Shown here piece after piece: positions 18,991-27,432 of a DNA stretch of 50,240 nt. Under the pieces are notes generated by a model, which was not told where the DNA came from, searched no databases, and saw only the letters and a program-made list of their open reading frames with translations. The stretch is taken from NCBI RefSeq assembly GCF_000725545.1, contig NZ_JNZP01000039.1:1-50240 (forward strand), written 5' to 3'. The stretch's first letter is position 1. The number at the start of each line of letters is the position of its first letter. Origin of the DNA: Streptomyces exfoliatus. Lineage in GTDB: Bacteria; Actinomycetota; Actinomycetes; Streptomycetales; Streptomycetaceae. The position numbers were made by a program, and so were the translations under genes.

Positions 18991-21546
18991 ATGAGCCGAG
19001 CCCCCGCACTCCGCCGTATCCCGCGGCGCCTCGTCGCCACCGCGCTAGCCACATGCGCCCTCACCGTCACCGCCGTCGCCCCACGGGCGGCGGCGGAAGA
19101 CAGCCGACCGTACACGGAGACGTACCGCCCCCAGTTCCACTTCAGCCCCGCGAAGGAATGGCTGAACGACCCCAACGGACTGGTCTGGTACCAGGGCGAG
19201 TACCACCTCTTCTACCAGTACAACCCGAGCGGCAGCACCTGGGGCAACATGTCCTGGGGGCACGCTGTCAGCAAGGACCTGGTGCGCTGGCAGGAGCTGC
19301 CGCTCGCCATCCCCCACGACGACCAGGAGATGGTCTTCTCCGGCAGCGCCGTCGTCGACCACAACAACACCACGGGGTTCGGAACCAGCACGAACCCGGC
19401 GATGGTGGCCGTCTACACCAGCCACTCCAAGGACAGCGGCAAGCAGGCCCAGTCCCTCGCGTACAGCACCGACCGCGGCCGCACCTGGACCAAGTACGCC
19501 GGGAACCCCGTGCTCGACATCGGGTCGAAGGAGTTCCGCGACCCCAAGGTCCAGTGGTACGCACCCACCAAGAGCTGGTTGATGACCGTGTCGCTGTCCA
19601 CCGAGCACAAGGTCCGGTTCTACTCCTCCAAGGACCTCAAGACCTGGACGCACCTGAGCGACTTCGGCCCCCGGGGGGCGGTGGGCGGCGTCTGGGAATG
19701 TCCGGACCTGTTCCCGCTTCCCGTCGACGGCGACCCCCAGCGCACCAAGTGGGCGCTCGTCGTCAACATCAACCCCGGTGGCATCGACGGCGGTTCGGCC
19801 GCCCAGTACTTCGTGGGCGACTTCGACGGCACGAAGTTCACGCCCGATGACGACGGCTCCTACACGCCTCCGGCCGGAGTGGTGATGCAGGACTTCGAGG
19901 GAGCCGACTACGGCAGCTGGCAGACGACCGGCACCGCTTTCGGCAGCGGACCGATCCATGCACCGGCGCCCGACCCCTCGGGCACGAACGGCTTCGAGGG
20001 CAAGGGACTCGTCGACAGCTTCCACGGCAGCGACACCGAGACCGGCACCCTCACCTCCGCGCCCTTCACCGTCAACACCCCGTACCTCAACTTCAAGATC
20101 GGTGGCGGCCGTCACCCGTACGTCCCCGGCTCCGTGAGGGGCGACTCCCCCGCACCCGCAGGCAAGATCCTCGCCGACTTCGAGCAGGACACCTACGGCT
20201 CCTGGACCACCACCGGCACCGCCTTCGGCACCGGTCCGGCACGCGGCCCCCTCCCCGGACAGCACCCGGTGTCCGGACACACGGGCACCGGCCTGGTGAA
20301 CACGTTCCTGGGCGGCGACGCAACCACGGGCACCCTCACCTCGCCCGAGTTCACCATCACCGCCAAGCACCTCAACCTCCTCGTCGGCGGAGGCAACCAC
20401 CCCTCCGGATCCGACGCGCCCACCGCCGTCCGGCTCGTCGTCGACGGCAGGACAGTCCGCAGCGCCACCGGCACCGACTCGGAGTCCCTCAACTGGATCT
20501 CCTGGGACCTGAGCGACCTCGCCGGCCGGACCGCGCGCATCGAGGTCGTCGACGAGAACACCGGAGGCTGGGGACACATCCTGCTCGACCAGGTCATGCT
20601 GTCCGACACCCCCGCACGGCCCCGCTCGACGGAGACCACGGTCAACCTCCTCATCGACGGCAAGGTCCTCCACAGCGCGACCGGCGCGGACAGCGGAACT
20701 CTGGACTGGGCCTCATTCGACCTCCGCGCCCACCAGGGCAAGCAGGCCGTCATCCAGATCGTCGATATGAACACGGCCGGCTGGGGCCACGTCATGGCCG
20801 ACCACTTCGTCGCCGCCGACCAGCCGGCCCGCTCGAGCCTGCAGCGAGCCGACTGGGTCGACTACGGCAAGGACTACTACGCCGCCGTCTCCTGGGAGGA
20901 CAGCCCGGACGGCAAGCGCCACATGATCGGCTGGATGAACAACTGGCAGTACGGCAACAACATCCCGACCTCGCCCTGGCGCGGTGCACAGAGCATCCCG
21001 CGAGAGATGGCCCTGCGTACGGTCAACGGCCGGATCCGGCTGACCCAGCAGCCCGTGTCCACCGTGGCGTCGCTCCACGGCCCCCTGACCAGCGTGCGCG
21101 GCACCAGAATCGCGGAAGGTTCCGTACCGCTGGCAGCGGGACGGGCAGACGGCAAGGCCCTCGACATCAGGGCCACGTTCACCCTCGCCGACGCCACACG
21201 CTTCGGGTTCAAGGTGCGCACGGGCCAAGGCCAGGAAACCGTCATCGGCTACGACAGGGAGACCCAGGAGCTGTATGTCGACCGGACGCGTTCAGGAGCA
21301 GTGGACTTCCACCGCGACTTCCCCGGCGTCCAGCGCGCACCCTTGACGCCCAAGAACGGCAAGGTCGAACTCCGGATCCTGGTGGACTGGTCCTCGGTCG
21401 AGGTATTCGGCGGCCGAGGCGAGGCCGTGATCACGGACCAGATCTTCCCCAGCCCGGACAGCGACGGCATCCAGCTGTTCGCCGAAGGCGGCACCGCCCG
21501 CCTGGACAGCGCCAACGTCTGGCAGATGCACCCATACCGCAGCTGA
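18991..21546 (+). CDS. Secreted GH32 fructanase (levanase/inulinase-type) with nested inserted modules
   Basis: An 851-residue exported beta-fructosidase. The signal peptide ends near residue 35 (PRAAA). GH32 catalytic residues are Asp60 (nucleophile, in WLNDPNG), Asp184 (in FRDPK) and Glu236 (acid/base, in ECPDLF). After residue 297 the propeller is interrupted by about 320 residues of beta-sandwich-like modules and resumes near 618 (ADWVDYGKDYYAAVSW); the GH32 C-terminal sandwich with SSVEVFGG ends the protein. The insert is one module split in two (301-375 and 551-612) around a complete second copy (394-545). Levanases usually lack such an insert; it may bind polymer. The enzyme supplies fructose to the neighbouring importer and kinase. 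Confidence 0.92.
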   Translation: MSRAPALRRIPRRLVATALATCALTVTAVAPRAAAEDSRPYTETYRPQFHFSPAKEWLNDPNGLVWYQGEYHLFYQYNPSGSTWGNMSWGHAVSKDLVRWQELPLAIPHDDQEMVFSGSAVVDHNNTTGFGTSTNPAMVAVYTSHSKDSGKQAQSLAYSTDRGRTWTKYAGNPVLDIGSKEFRDPKVQWYAPTKSWLMTVSLSTEHKVRFYSSKDLKTWTHLSDFGPRGAVGGVWECPDLFPLPVDGDPQRTKWALVVNINPGGIDGGSAAQYFVGDFDGTKFTPDDDGSYTPPAGVVMQDFEGADYGSWQTTGTAFGSGPIHAPAPDPSGTNGFEGKGLVDSFHGSDTETGTLTSAPFTVNTPYLNFKIGGGRHPYVPGSVRGDSPAPAGKILADFEQDTYGSWTTTGTAFGTGPARGPLPGQHPVSGHTGTGLVNTFLGGDATTGTLTSPEFTITAKHLNLLVGGGNHPSGSDAPTAVRLVVDGRTVRSATGTDSESLNWISWDLSDLAGRTARIEVVDENTGGWGHILLDQVMLSDTPARPRSTETTVNLLIDGKVLHSATGADSGTLDWASFDLRAHQGKQAVIQIVDMNTAGWGHVMADHFVAADQPARSSLQRADWVDYGKDYYAAVSWEDSPDGKRHMIGWMNNWQYGNNIPTSPWRGAQSIPREMALRTVNGRIRLTQQPVSTVASLHGPLTSVRGTRIAEGSVPLAAGRADGKALDIRATFTLADATRFGFKVRTGQGQETVIGYDRETQELYVDRTRSGAVDFHRDFPGVQRAPLTPKNGKVELRILVDWSSVEVFGGRGEAVITDQIFPSPDSDGIQLFAEGGTARLDSANVWQMHPYRS

Positions 21547-21565
21547 CCACCTGCCCAGCCCGCTG

Positions 21566-21613
21566 ACGGTGTGGAGGCGGACACAGGTCCTCAACCGACC
21601 GCCTCCACACCGT
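21566..21613 (+). terminator. Terminator after GH32 gene
   Basis: 15-bp perfect stem ACGGTGTGGAGGCGG / CCGCCTCCACACCGT with an 18-nt loop, 20 nt past the stop. Confidence 0.75.
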
Positions 21614-21656
21614 TCCGCCCTGCCGGCCCCACCGGCAACAGAACGAAAGTCACCAC

Positions 21657-21950
21657 ATGAACAAGTCGCTGCTGGCCGAGTTCACCGTGCGCTCCGGAAA
21701 CGAGGAACACGTCGCCCGGCTGGTCCAGGACTACGCCGCCCGCGTCCGCGAAGAGCCCGGCAACCTCGCCTTCGAGGTGTACACGAAGGAATCCAACCCC
21801 TTGGCATACTGGATCTTCGAGGTGTACACGAGCGAGGCCGCATTCCAGGACCACTTGGCGGCCCCCTACAGCCCGCCCTTCAACACCGCGCTGCAACCCC
21901 TGATACGGGAGAAGGAATCCCTGCTCACCTTCCTGAGCCCACTCGGCTGA
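21657..21950 (+). CDS. ABM-domain (YgiN-like) monooxygenase-family protein
   Basis: A 97-residue dimeric alpha-beta barrel protein of the antibiotic-biosynthesis-monooxygenase family. Visible hallmarks are the first strand LLAEFTVRSGNEEHVARLV, the EPGNLAFEVY strand, WIFEVYTSEAAFQDHL and the closing helix. Members are cofactor-free oxygenases or small-molecule-binding proteins such as quinol monooxygenase. The start lacks a strong ribosome site. It is separated from the GH32 gene by a terminator, so it is probably not part of the fructan operon. Substrate unknown. Confidence 0.82.
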   Translation: MNKSLLAEFTVRSGNEEHVARLVQDYAARVREEPGNLAFEVYTKESNPLAYWIFEVYTSEAAFQDHLAAPYSPPFNTALQPLIREKESLLTFLSPLG

Positions 21951-22687
21951 CGAATCGACGCCGGCCCCGCCGGTCGTGCACCGCGGGCAGGCGGGTCGGG
22001 CGGGGCCTCCCCGAGATCGGCCGGACTGGCCGTTCGAGGCATCGGGCTGTGCCTCTCGGACGGCGCGGTCAGGACACGGTCCACACCGGGACCGGGCTCG
22101 GCCAGGCCGGCGAGACGCTGGGTGAAAGTGCCGAACGGCTGAGGGGTGGCACGCGTGCGCAGAGCGTTCCGCTGGCCCTCATCGAGCCCGTCGAGGCTGC
22201 TGGACAAGCCCAGGACCTCAAAGGGCGGCATCGGTAGCCGCCACCCCTCGCCGGAAGCGTCGACCTGCTGGCGCAGCTGGTCCGCTGCCTGCGGTGGCAT
22301 GAGGTCGAGCATGCACATGCCTGCGGCGAACGGGGCGCTGTCCACGTAGATCACGCGCTCCAGGCGGTCGCCGAGACGTCCGGCTGCCCCGGTTACCGGG
22401 GCAGCCGCGTAGCTGTGGGCGACCAGCGTGACGTCGCGCAGATCGTTCCGCTCGACGAATCCCGTGATGTCCGCGATGTGCGTGTCCAGGTCTGTCTGGG
22501 GGCCGACCTGGTCGGCGTGTTCGGCCAGGCCGGTCAGGGTCACCGGCAGCGCCGTGTGGCCGCGCTCCTGCAGAGCGCGGGCGGTGTCTTCCCACGCCCA
22601 CGCCCCGAGCCAGGCGCCGGGAACGAGTACGAGAACACGATGCGGGGCCGGCGGCCGCCACGGTGGTGCCAATCGCACGACCGTCAT
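21866..22687 (-). pseudogene. Alpha/beta hydrolase with replaced C-terminus
   Basis: The first 190 residues or so are a normal alpha/beta-hydrolase: oxyanion strand VLVLVPGAWLGAWAWED, nucleophile elbow VAHSYAAAPV (Ser in AHSYA), cap region WRLPMPPF. After GPGVDRVLTAPSERH the sequence becomes Arg/Pro/Ser-rich and runs antisense into the ABM gene, so the strand with the acidic residue and the helix with the catalytic His are missing. It is probably a truncated gene extended by read-through. The start lies in one copy of a repeat found three times between 22671 and 23238. Confidence 0.65.
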
Positions 22688-23238
22688 CGCCGCAGCCGTC
22701 CTCACCCTGGAGCGGCAGCGCTGACGAAGCTCATTGCCGTGGCAGGGTGAGGGCGGCCGCGGCGATGGCCGTCATGCGGTGGGGAAGCGCCTCACGACCA
22801 GACGAGCCGCCCTTCGGAAAACTTACAGACCGGGGAGTGTCCATCGGCGATCTTCGCCAGCATCTCCGCTACAGAGTCGAAATACTGGGCCATCGATTCG
22901 TACTCTCCCGTAACCGTGGGGTCACACGAACCAGCTGCCGACACGCCAGTCCCGTACGTCGATGAACTGCCGACCGGAGAACCTTGCAGGGATGCTGCTT
23001 CGAGCGTGCCTCCCACCCCTCCCCACGACTATCTTCCGACCCGAAGCACAGGGCCGGCTCCTCAGCGCGGTGGCCATCCGTCAAACGGCCGCATGCCCAG
23101 GCCGTCGGGTACACAGACCGAGCCCTTCTGCTCCTGCGCTTCCTCGCCGACCTCCTCTCGGACCCTCCGAGCCAGTTGCCCAGAGCCCGCTCACCCCCAC
23201 GCCATGACGTCAGTCATCCGTGCCGCCCTCACCCTGGA
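22671..23238. repeat. Three related ~42-bp repeats in both orientations
   Basis: Copies begin with CCAGGGTGAGG or GCAGGGTGAGG and run into a start-like GATGNCNGTCATG. Minus-strand copies lie at 22671-22711 and 23192-23238, and a plus-strand copy at 22743-22785. Each carries an ATG within the repeat, and one is the start of the hydrolase at 22687. Confidence 0.55.
22792..22926 (-). pseudogene. Small C-terminal fragment, possibly SUKH-type
   Basis: The minus strand ends MAQYFDSVAEMLAKIADGHS, then PVCKFSEGRLVWS and a stop. A helix followed by a short VW-ended strand is the usual finish of small SUKH/SMI1-like Streptomyces proteins. No upstream domain is preserved. Weak evidence. Confidence 0.3.
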
Positions 23239-23321
23239 GGGACGAAGCTGAAAACGCTTACTGATTCGCTGGCCGGGCGGGTCCGCCTCGGCCTCGGCCG
23301 ATGATGGCTGAGCGCCGAGCC

Positions 23322-23939
23322 TCACCCGAAGACGAGATACGAGGCTGGTACACCGCGCTCGTGGAGCAATGCCCTGAGCGACGAGACCGCATCGGATGCG
23401 GAGGTGATGGCGGCGACCTCCGCATCGCTGATCCGGATGGTCGGAAGCCAACCGTGCACGGGCGGGAGGAGATCCGCCAACGCGTCTCGGAAGGCGCGCT
23501 GCCGATGGCGGCCTCCGTCGCTGGGGAACAGCGGTGGTTTCGGCCGGCCGAAGCCACCGCCGGGCTCGCGCCCGGCAAGGGCCCGTGAGCGGGCCAGCCA
23601 TTGAGAGGCATCGAAGCCGAGCTTCACGCCTGCCGGATAGTGCTCCAGGGTCAGGGCGCGGGCCCCGGTGAAGTGCTGCTTCTCGTCGACCTCCAGGATC
23701 TGCTGGTCCCCATTCTCGTAGGTCAGCAGGACATCCAGGCGTCGCCGCTCACGAGAAGGGGCCCGTTCGGGAAGGACCAGCCCAGTGAGCGCGGCGTAAA
23801 TTGCGGACACCGTCTCCCACATGGCGAGGCACTCGATCCGCCCTGGCCGCAGCAGCCAGGCCGGACAGCTCTCTGATTCGATCTCCGCTTCCACCGCATC
23901 AGCCAGTAGACGGGTTATGCCGTCCTGAATCTCTTTCAC
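23322..23939 (-). CDS. Hypothetical protein with PD-(D/E)XK nuclease-like motif
   Basis: A 205-residue cytoplasmic protein. GTG 23939 is chosen for AAGGGGAG five bases upstream. After an N-terminal helical region (1-60) comes RRRLDVLLTY (Asp69), then ILEVDEKQHF, where Asp85-Glu-Lys87 after a strand forms the D...(D/E)xK pattern of restriction-nuclease-fold enzymes. A following helix-rich part contains SQWLARSRALAGREPGGG, and the C-terminal half has WLPTIRISDAEVAAI. The fold assignment rests on this motif alone. Neighbours are remnants, so context adds nothing. It might equally be a non-nuclease member of the fold. Confidence 0.7.
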   Translation of the reverse strand: MKEIQDGITRLLADAVEAEIESESCPAWLLRPGRIECLAMWETVSAIYAALTGLVLPERAPSRERRRLDVLLTYENGDQQILEVDEKQHFTGARALTLEHYPAGVKLGFDASQWLARSRALAGREPGGGFGRPKPPLFPSDGGRHRQRAFRDALADLLPPVHGWLPTIRISDAEVAAITSASDAVSSLRALLHERGVPASYLVFG

Positions 23940-24138
23940 GCCCACTCCCCTTCGCCCGATTGACCGCCCCGAGTATGCGTGACGCCTCTGACAACGAAGG
24001 GTGATGGGGGCCTGGGAGTGGGGAATCTGAGGGCTGTGGCCCACATTTCGTGACGATCACGTCCCGACGGCCCTGGTCTGGCCTGGCCCGCCTGGGCCGG
24101 CCCGCCGAGGGTCCCTGCGGCGCGCAATACTGCACGTC

Positions 24139-24465
24139 GTGGATCGCGAAGACCTTGCTGCTGCCCTGGAACGACATCCAACTCATGCCGCCGGTCACGC
24201 TGTCCTGGCCTTGCGGGCGGGCGCAGCCTTCACGGTGTGGGCCGAAAGAGTACAGCCCGCTCGTCAGTACCTCGACGTCTGGGCATGGCGAGCTCAATGC
24301 ATGGAGCAGGACGGTGTCGTCACCGGCCAGGACTTCGAACAGGGATTGCCAGCCCTCCGGCATGCGGGAGATGCCCCAGTCGTGTGGGGGCGAGTGGAGA
24401 AAGCCGAAGGCACGCACTTGTTCTTCCTGACCTCTGATCTGAGCTCATGCGTCGCCGTGTTGTAG
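24139..24465 (+). CDS. Hypothetical protein, 108 aa
   Basis: A GTG-initiated small protein, VDREDLAAALERHPTHAAGH followed by a mixed alpha-beta core (AFTVWAERVQPARQYLDVWAW) and a C-terminal strand pair (THLFFLTSDLSSCVAVL). The composition fits a folded soluble protein and codon bias is normal. No ribosome site is clear. No family recognised. Confidence 0.6.
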   Translation: MDREDLAAALERHPTHAAGHAVLALRAGAAFTVWAERVQPARQYLDVWAWRAQCMEQDGVVTGQDFEQGLPALRHAGDAPVVWGRVEKAEGTHLFFLTSDLSSCVAVL

Positions 24466-24507
24466 CTCGGAGTAGACAGCTCCAGCCCGGCGCCTGGACC
24501 AAGCGGG

Positions 24508-24650
24508 TCACGGTGGCTGGGCAAGGACGAGGGTCCGTAGCAAGGAGAAGGATGCCCGTCCGTATGACCTACGCTTGATCAGCTTGATGCGTGTGACTTG
24601 GCCTTCGACCACCCCTGAGCTCCAAGGGGAGGCTGAGGCCATTGACGACC
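24508..24650 (-). pseudogene. ISL3-family transposase C-terminal remnant
   Basis: PWSSGVVEGQVTRIKLIKRR followed by SYGRASFSLLR matches the conserved C-terminal end of ISL3 transposases (SSG-VEG-(V/I)-(R/K)IK-(L/I)KR, then YGRA-F-LLR). Everything upstream is missing. It abuts, and probably truncated, the HATPase gene on the same strand. Confidence 0.85.
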
Positions 24651-24764
24651 GCAGCCTGGCGAGGGTCGGCTGAAATTCACAACAGACCCGCGCGGTAATT
24701 TGATTGCCAGTGACACGTGCGGTACTGCTCGATCGGCACGACCGCACGGGTCGTCTTCCCCCCC

Positions 24765-25046
24765 AGGGTGGACCGATACCGTCACCCGCTCCAGGACGAG
24801 GCGGAAGCCCGTGACACCGCCACCGTGCCGCTGGGCGTTGGACACCAACTCGGACACGACCAGCAGCAGATCGTCGACCTGTGCCGGCTCCATCGGACGG
24901 ATGCCCGCCAGCCGTCGCCGGGTGGCCTCTCTGGCCTCGGTGGACGTCCGCACGGCCGCGGTCCGGCCGTCGCGGTCAGGTCGCCCACGACGGTCCGGAC
25001 GCGTGGGTGCACGGGACGGCCAGGCGTCACCCGGGGGCTGCAGCAT
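24765..25046 (-). pseudogene. HATPase_c (RsbW/anti-sigma-like) protein, 3'-truncated
   Basis: From ATG 25046, preceded by AAGGGGGAACC, the frame encodes TEAREATRRRLAGIRP, then VDDLLLVVSELVSNAQRHGG, the N-box helix (E-LVSNA--H) of GHKL ATP-binding domains found in Streptomyces anti-sigma/serine-kinase-like regulators. The match ends after VTVSVHPGGEDDP; the G1/G2 boxes are absent and ISL3 debris follows. It diverges from the DUF1206 gene. Confidence 0.75.
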
Positions 25047-25200
25047 GGTTCCCCCTTCTCCCGACTTCTGGGCATCTGCTCCTCTGTCGCCTTCCCCGGG
25101 TCGCGCGCCGGACACGCCGCGTGGGAGACCTGACTCGAAAGGGGTTGCGATCACCGGGCCGGGGGCAACCGAAGAACCCGGCCCGACGGAGGTGTCAGAC

Positions 25201-26034
25201 GTGATGACAGGAACATGGTCGCCCCGAGCGGCGGCGAGGAGAGCGGCCCGAGGTGACGCGGTGCGGGCGGGTGCCCGCGCGGGTTTCGTGGCGCGCGGAG
25301 TTCTGTACCTGCTCGTGGGACTGCTGGCGGTACGCATCGGCCTCACGGGGGCGAACGAGCAGGCCGACCGGGGCGGAGCCCTGACCGAGGTCGCCGCCAC
25401 ACCGTTCGGTGCCGTACTCCTCTGGGCGCTCGGCGCGGGGCTCGCCGGCATGGCGCTGTGGCGCCTGACGGAGGCCGTGTACGGGGCCGCCGGACCGGAC
25501 GGAGGCAAGGCGGCCAAGCGGACCCAGTCTGCCTTCCGCTTCGTCTTCTACGCCTTCGTTTCCTTCCTCGTCCTGTCCTTCGCCGCGGGCGCCAAGAGCA
25601 GCGGGGCCGGGTCGAGCGACCGGCAGAGCCAGGACGTCACGGGCCGTCTGCTCGGCCAGCCCGGCGGACAGTGGTGGGTCGGCGCGGCGGCGGCCGGCAT
25701 CCTCGTCGCGGGTCTCGTCATCGCGGGGCGCGCCGCCCTGCGGAAGTACCGCACACACCTGCCATGGGCGCGACTGTCGAAGAAGCAGCGCCGTCTCATG
25801 GACGGCACGGGCATCGCCGGCGGTGTCTCCCGCGGCCTGGTCTTCGCAGCCGTCGGCTTCTTCGCACTCAAGGCCGCGATCCAGTTCGACCCCGCCGAGG
25901 CCAAGGGCGTGGACGACGCGATCCGCTCGTTCGCGACGGCCCCGGCCGGACAGTGGCTGCTGGTCGCAGTTGCGGTCGGACTGGCGCTGTTCGGGGTGTT
26001 CTCCTTCGGCCTCGCCAGGTGGCGGAAGTTCTGA
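25201..26034 (+). CDS. DUF1206 membrane protein
   Basis: A 277-residue membrane protein of three homologous two-helix units: ARAGFVARGVLYLLVGLLAV, FRFVFYAFVSFLVLSFA and GGVSRGLVFAAVGFFALKAA, each with the RG--Y/FA--G pattern of DUF1206. The N-terminus and the loops between units are Arg/Lys-rich, facing the cytoplasm. GTG 25201 sits 8 nt after GGAGG; ATG 25204 is the alternative at 11 nt. In actinomycetes these proteins are often near stress and sigma-factor regulators, matching the adjacent HATPase remnant. Function unknown. Confidence 0.88.
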   Translation: MMTGTWSPRAAARRAARGDAVRAGARAGFVARGVLYLLVGLLAVRIGLTGANEQADRGGALTEVAATPFGAVLLWALGAGLAGMALWRLTEAVYGAAGPDGGKAAKRTQSAFRFVFYAFVSFLVLSFAAGAKSSGAGSSDRQSQDVTGRLLGQPGGQWWVGAAAAGILVAGLVIAGRAALRKYRTHLPWARLSKKQRRLMDGTGIAGGVSRGLVFAAVGFFALKAAIQFDPAEAKGVDDAIRSFATAPAGQWLLVAVAVGLALFGVFSFGLARWRKF

Positions 26035-26345
26035 GACCGGGGACGGAGGCCGGGGACAGTCCGCGCCACCGCCCGCGGCCGCGCTCGGGGCGTACCGTCA
26101 CGGCTCGTCCCTGGTGTGCCGGGCGGCCCGCACCAATCCTGCGGCACCTGGCCGTCCAGGTACTCGCGGATCGGGGCACGGATCAGCGGCACGCCGTCCT
26201 TGCCGCGCCGGACATGCTCGGCTGCGGGAACTTGGCTGACAGAGGTGCCTTGGGCGCCCTCACCGTGCTCCAGACACTCCTGGGCCGTGAGGAAGCGGCG
26301 TTGGGCGCCCTACGCCATCACTTCGAAGCGGCGCAGACCCTGTAA
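26035..26345. other. Stretch without a supported gene
   Basis: About 310 bases. The minus strand contains GVPLIRAPIREYLDGQVPQDW in a frame without a proper start, which may be a fragment of an unknown protein. The plus-strand frame is in phase with the following DUF2326 remnant but shows no resemblance to it. Confidence 0.35.
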
Positions 26346-26911
26346 GCGAGCGCCCGGCAAATCACCGGGAAGAGCGTAGAGCTCCAGCAAGCTGCGGACA
26401 CCGACCCGCAGGAGCACCGACAGCAGACGAACGAAGCGATGCTGCTCTTCTCCCAGTACGCACAGCGTCTCTAGGGAGAAGGCCGCGAGGCATACCTCGC
26501 CATCCAGGCAGGCCGCAGCAGCCTGACCATTGCACCGAGGGTCGACAGCGACGACAGCCGCGGCATCGCCAGCATGGTCATCTTCTGCTTCGACCGCACG
26601 CTTGCCGTCCTGGCCCACCGTCACGGACGCGGCCCGGACTTCCTCATCCACGACAGCCACCTCTACGACGGCGTCGACGAACGCCAGATCGCCAAAAGCC
26701 CGCACGCCCGCCGGTCGCGGCACAAGTGACGGCGAAAGAAGGGCTGCAACACATCGTCACCATCAACACCGACAGCCTCGGCGTCGCCGCCCAGCGGGGA
26801 TTCGACCCGGAGCCCTACATCCGCAGCCCCCGCCTCGCCGACGAACACGAGACCGGCGGCCTCTTCGGCTTCCGCTTCAAAACATCCACCGAGCAAGGAA
26901 GCCCGTTCTGA
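26346..26911 (+). pseudogene. DUF2326 (SMC-like ATPase) C-terminal pseudogene
   Basis: The frame reads NEAMLLFSQYAQRL, then an in-frame TAG at 26472-26474, then GEGREAYLAIQAGRSSLTIA, GIASMVIFCFDRTLAVLAHR and FLIHDSHLYDGVDERQIAK. After a shift near 26700 it continues KEGLQHIVTINTDSLG and GLFGFRFKTS. This is the ATP-binding-cassette head end of DUF2326 proteins, coiled-coil SMC/RecN-like ATPases seen in defence-associated gene neighbourhoods. The Walker A and coiled-coil half is absent. Three lesions (missing 5' half, nonsense codon, deletion) make it non-functional. Confidence 0.8.
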
Positions 26912-27183
26912 GACAGCAGTTCTCCAGCTGGGCTCGGCATACGAGCGGTTCAGAAGTTCTTCACCTCCGTACTGGAAGACGTCGAAGGCCGCCGCGTCGC
27001 TCGACGACGGGATTCCGCGTTCGGTGAAGCCCTGGGTGAGAGCGTCACCCCATGAACCGCGACGCCGTCTGCTGGGCGGCGCGGGGTTCGCCGGTGCTTT
27101 CAGTTGTCCACAGCCAAAATGAGACCGGCAGCGCGGTCCGGCTGTGGGCCCAACGGCGCGCGGGTGGCGCCGGTTCGCTGAAA

Positions 27184-27276
27184 GTGGCCGGCGCGGTGGT
27201 GCCGCAGGGCATGCAAATCCCGCCCGGTTCGCTGGTGGCGGGCGTCCCGGCCAAGGTCAGGCAGCCGGGCGAGCCG
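27184..27276 (+). pseudogene. Hexapeptide (gamma-carbonic-anhydrase-like) C-terminal remnant
   Basis: VAGAVVPQGMQIPPGSLVAG followed by VPAKVR is the last turn of a left-handed beta-helix hexapeptide protein of the gamma-carbonic anhydrase/PaaY type. The His ligands and earlier turns are missing. It lies in a short frame without a start of its own. Confidence 0.75.
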
Positions 27277-27432
27277 TGGCCGTCGGGGCGCCGCCGGAAC
27301 AGGAAGCGACTCCCCATCACCCAAGAAAATGTCACTCTTGGTAATGATTCAGATCATATCGTGACGGTTAGTGATGTCTATTGCGATGCTCGTACCCCGC
27401 CCCTCCCCTGAGAAGTAAGGAGTCACGTCGCC

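Noticed and set aside
19045..20673. Minus-strand open frame across the GH32 gene
   Set aside because: A codon-bias shadow: Gly/Val/Asp-rich, no motifs, and antisense to a gene with all GH32 catalytic residues.
24139..24465. Fragment of a transposase
   Set aside because: No transposase motif; composition and the clean start and stop fit a small folded protein, so it was kept as a hypothetical gene.
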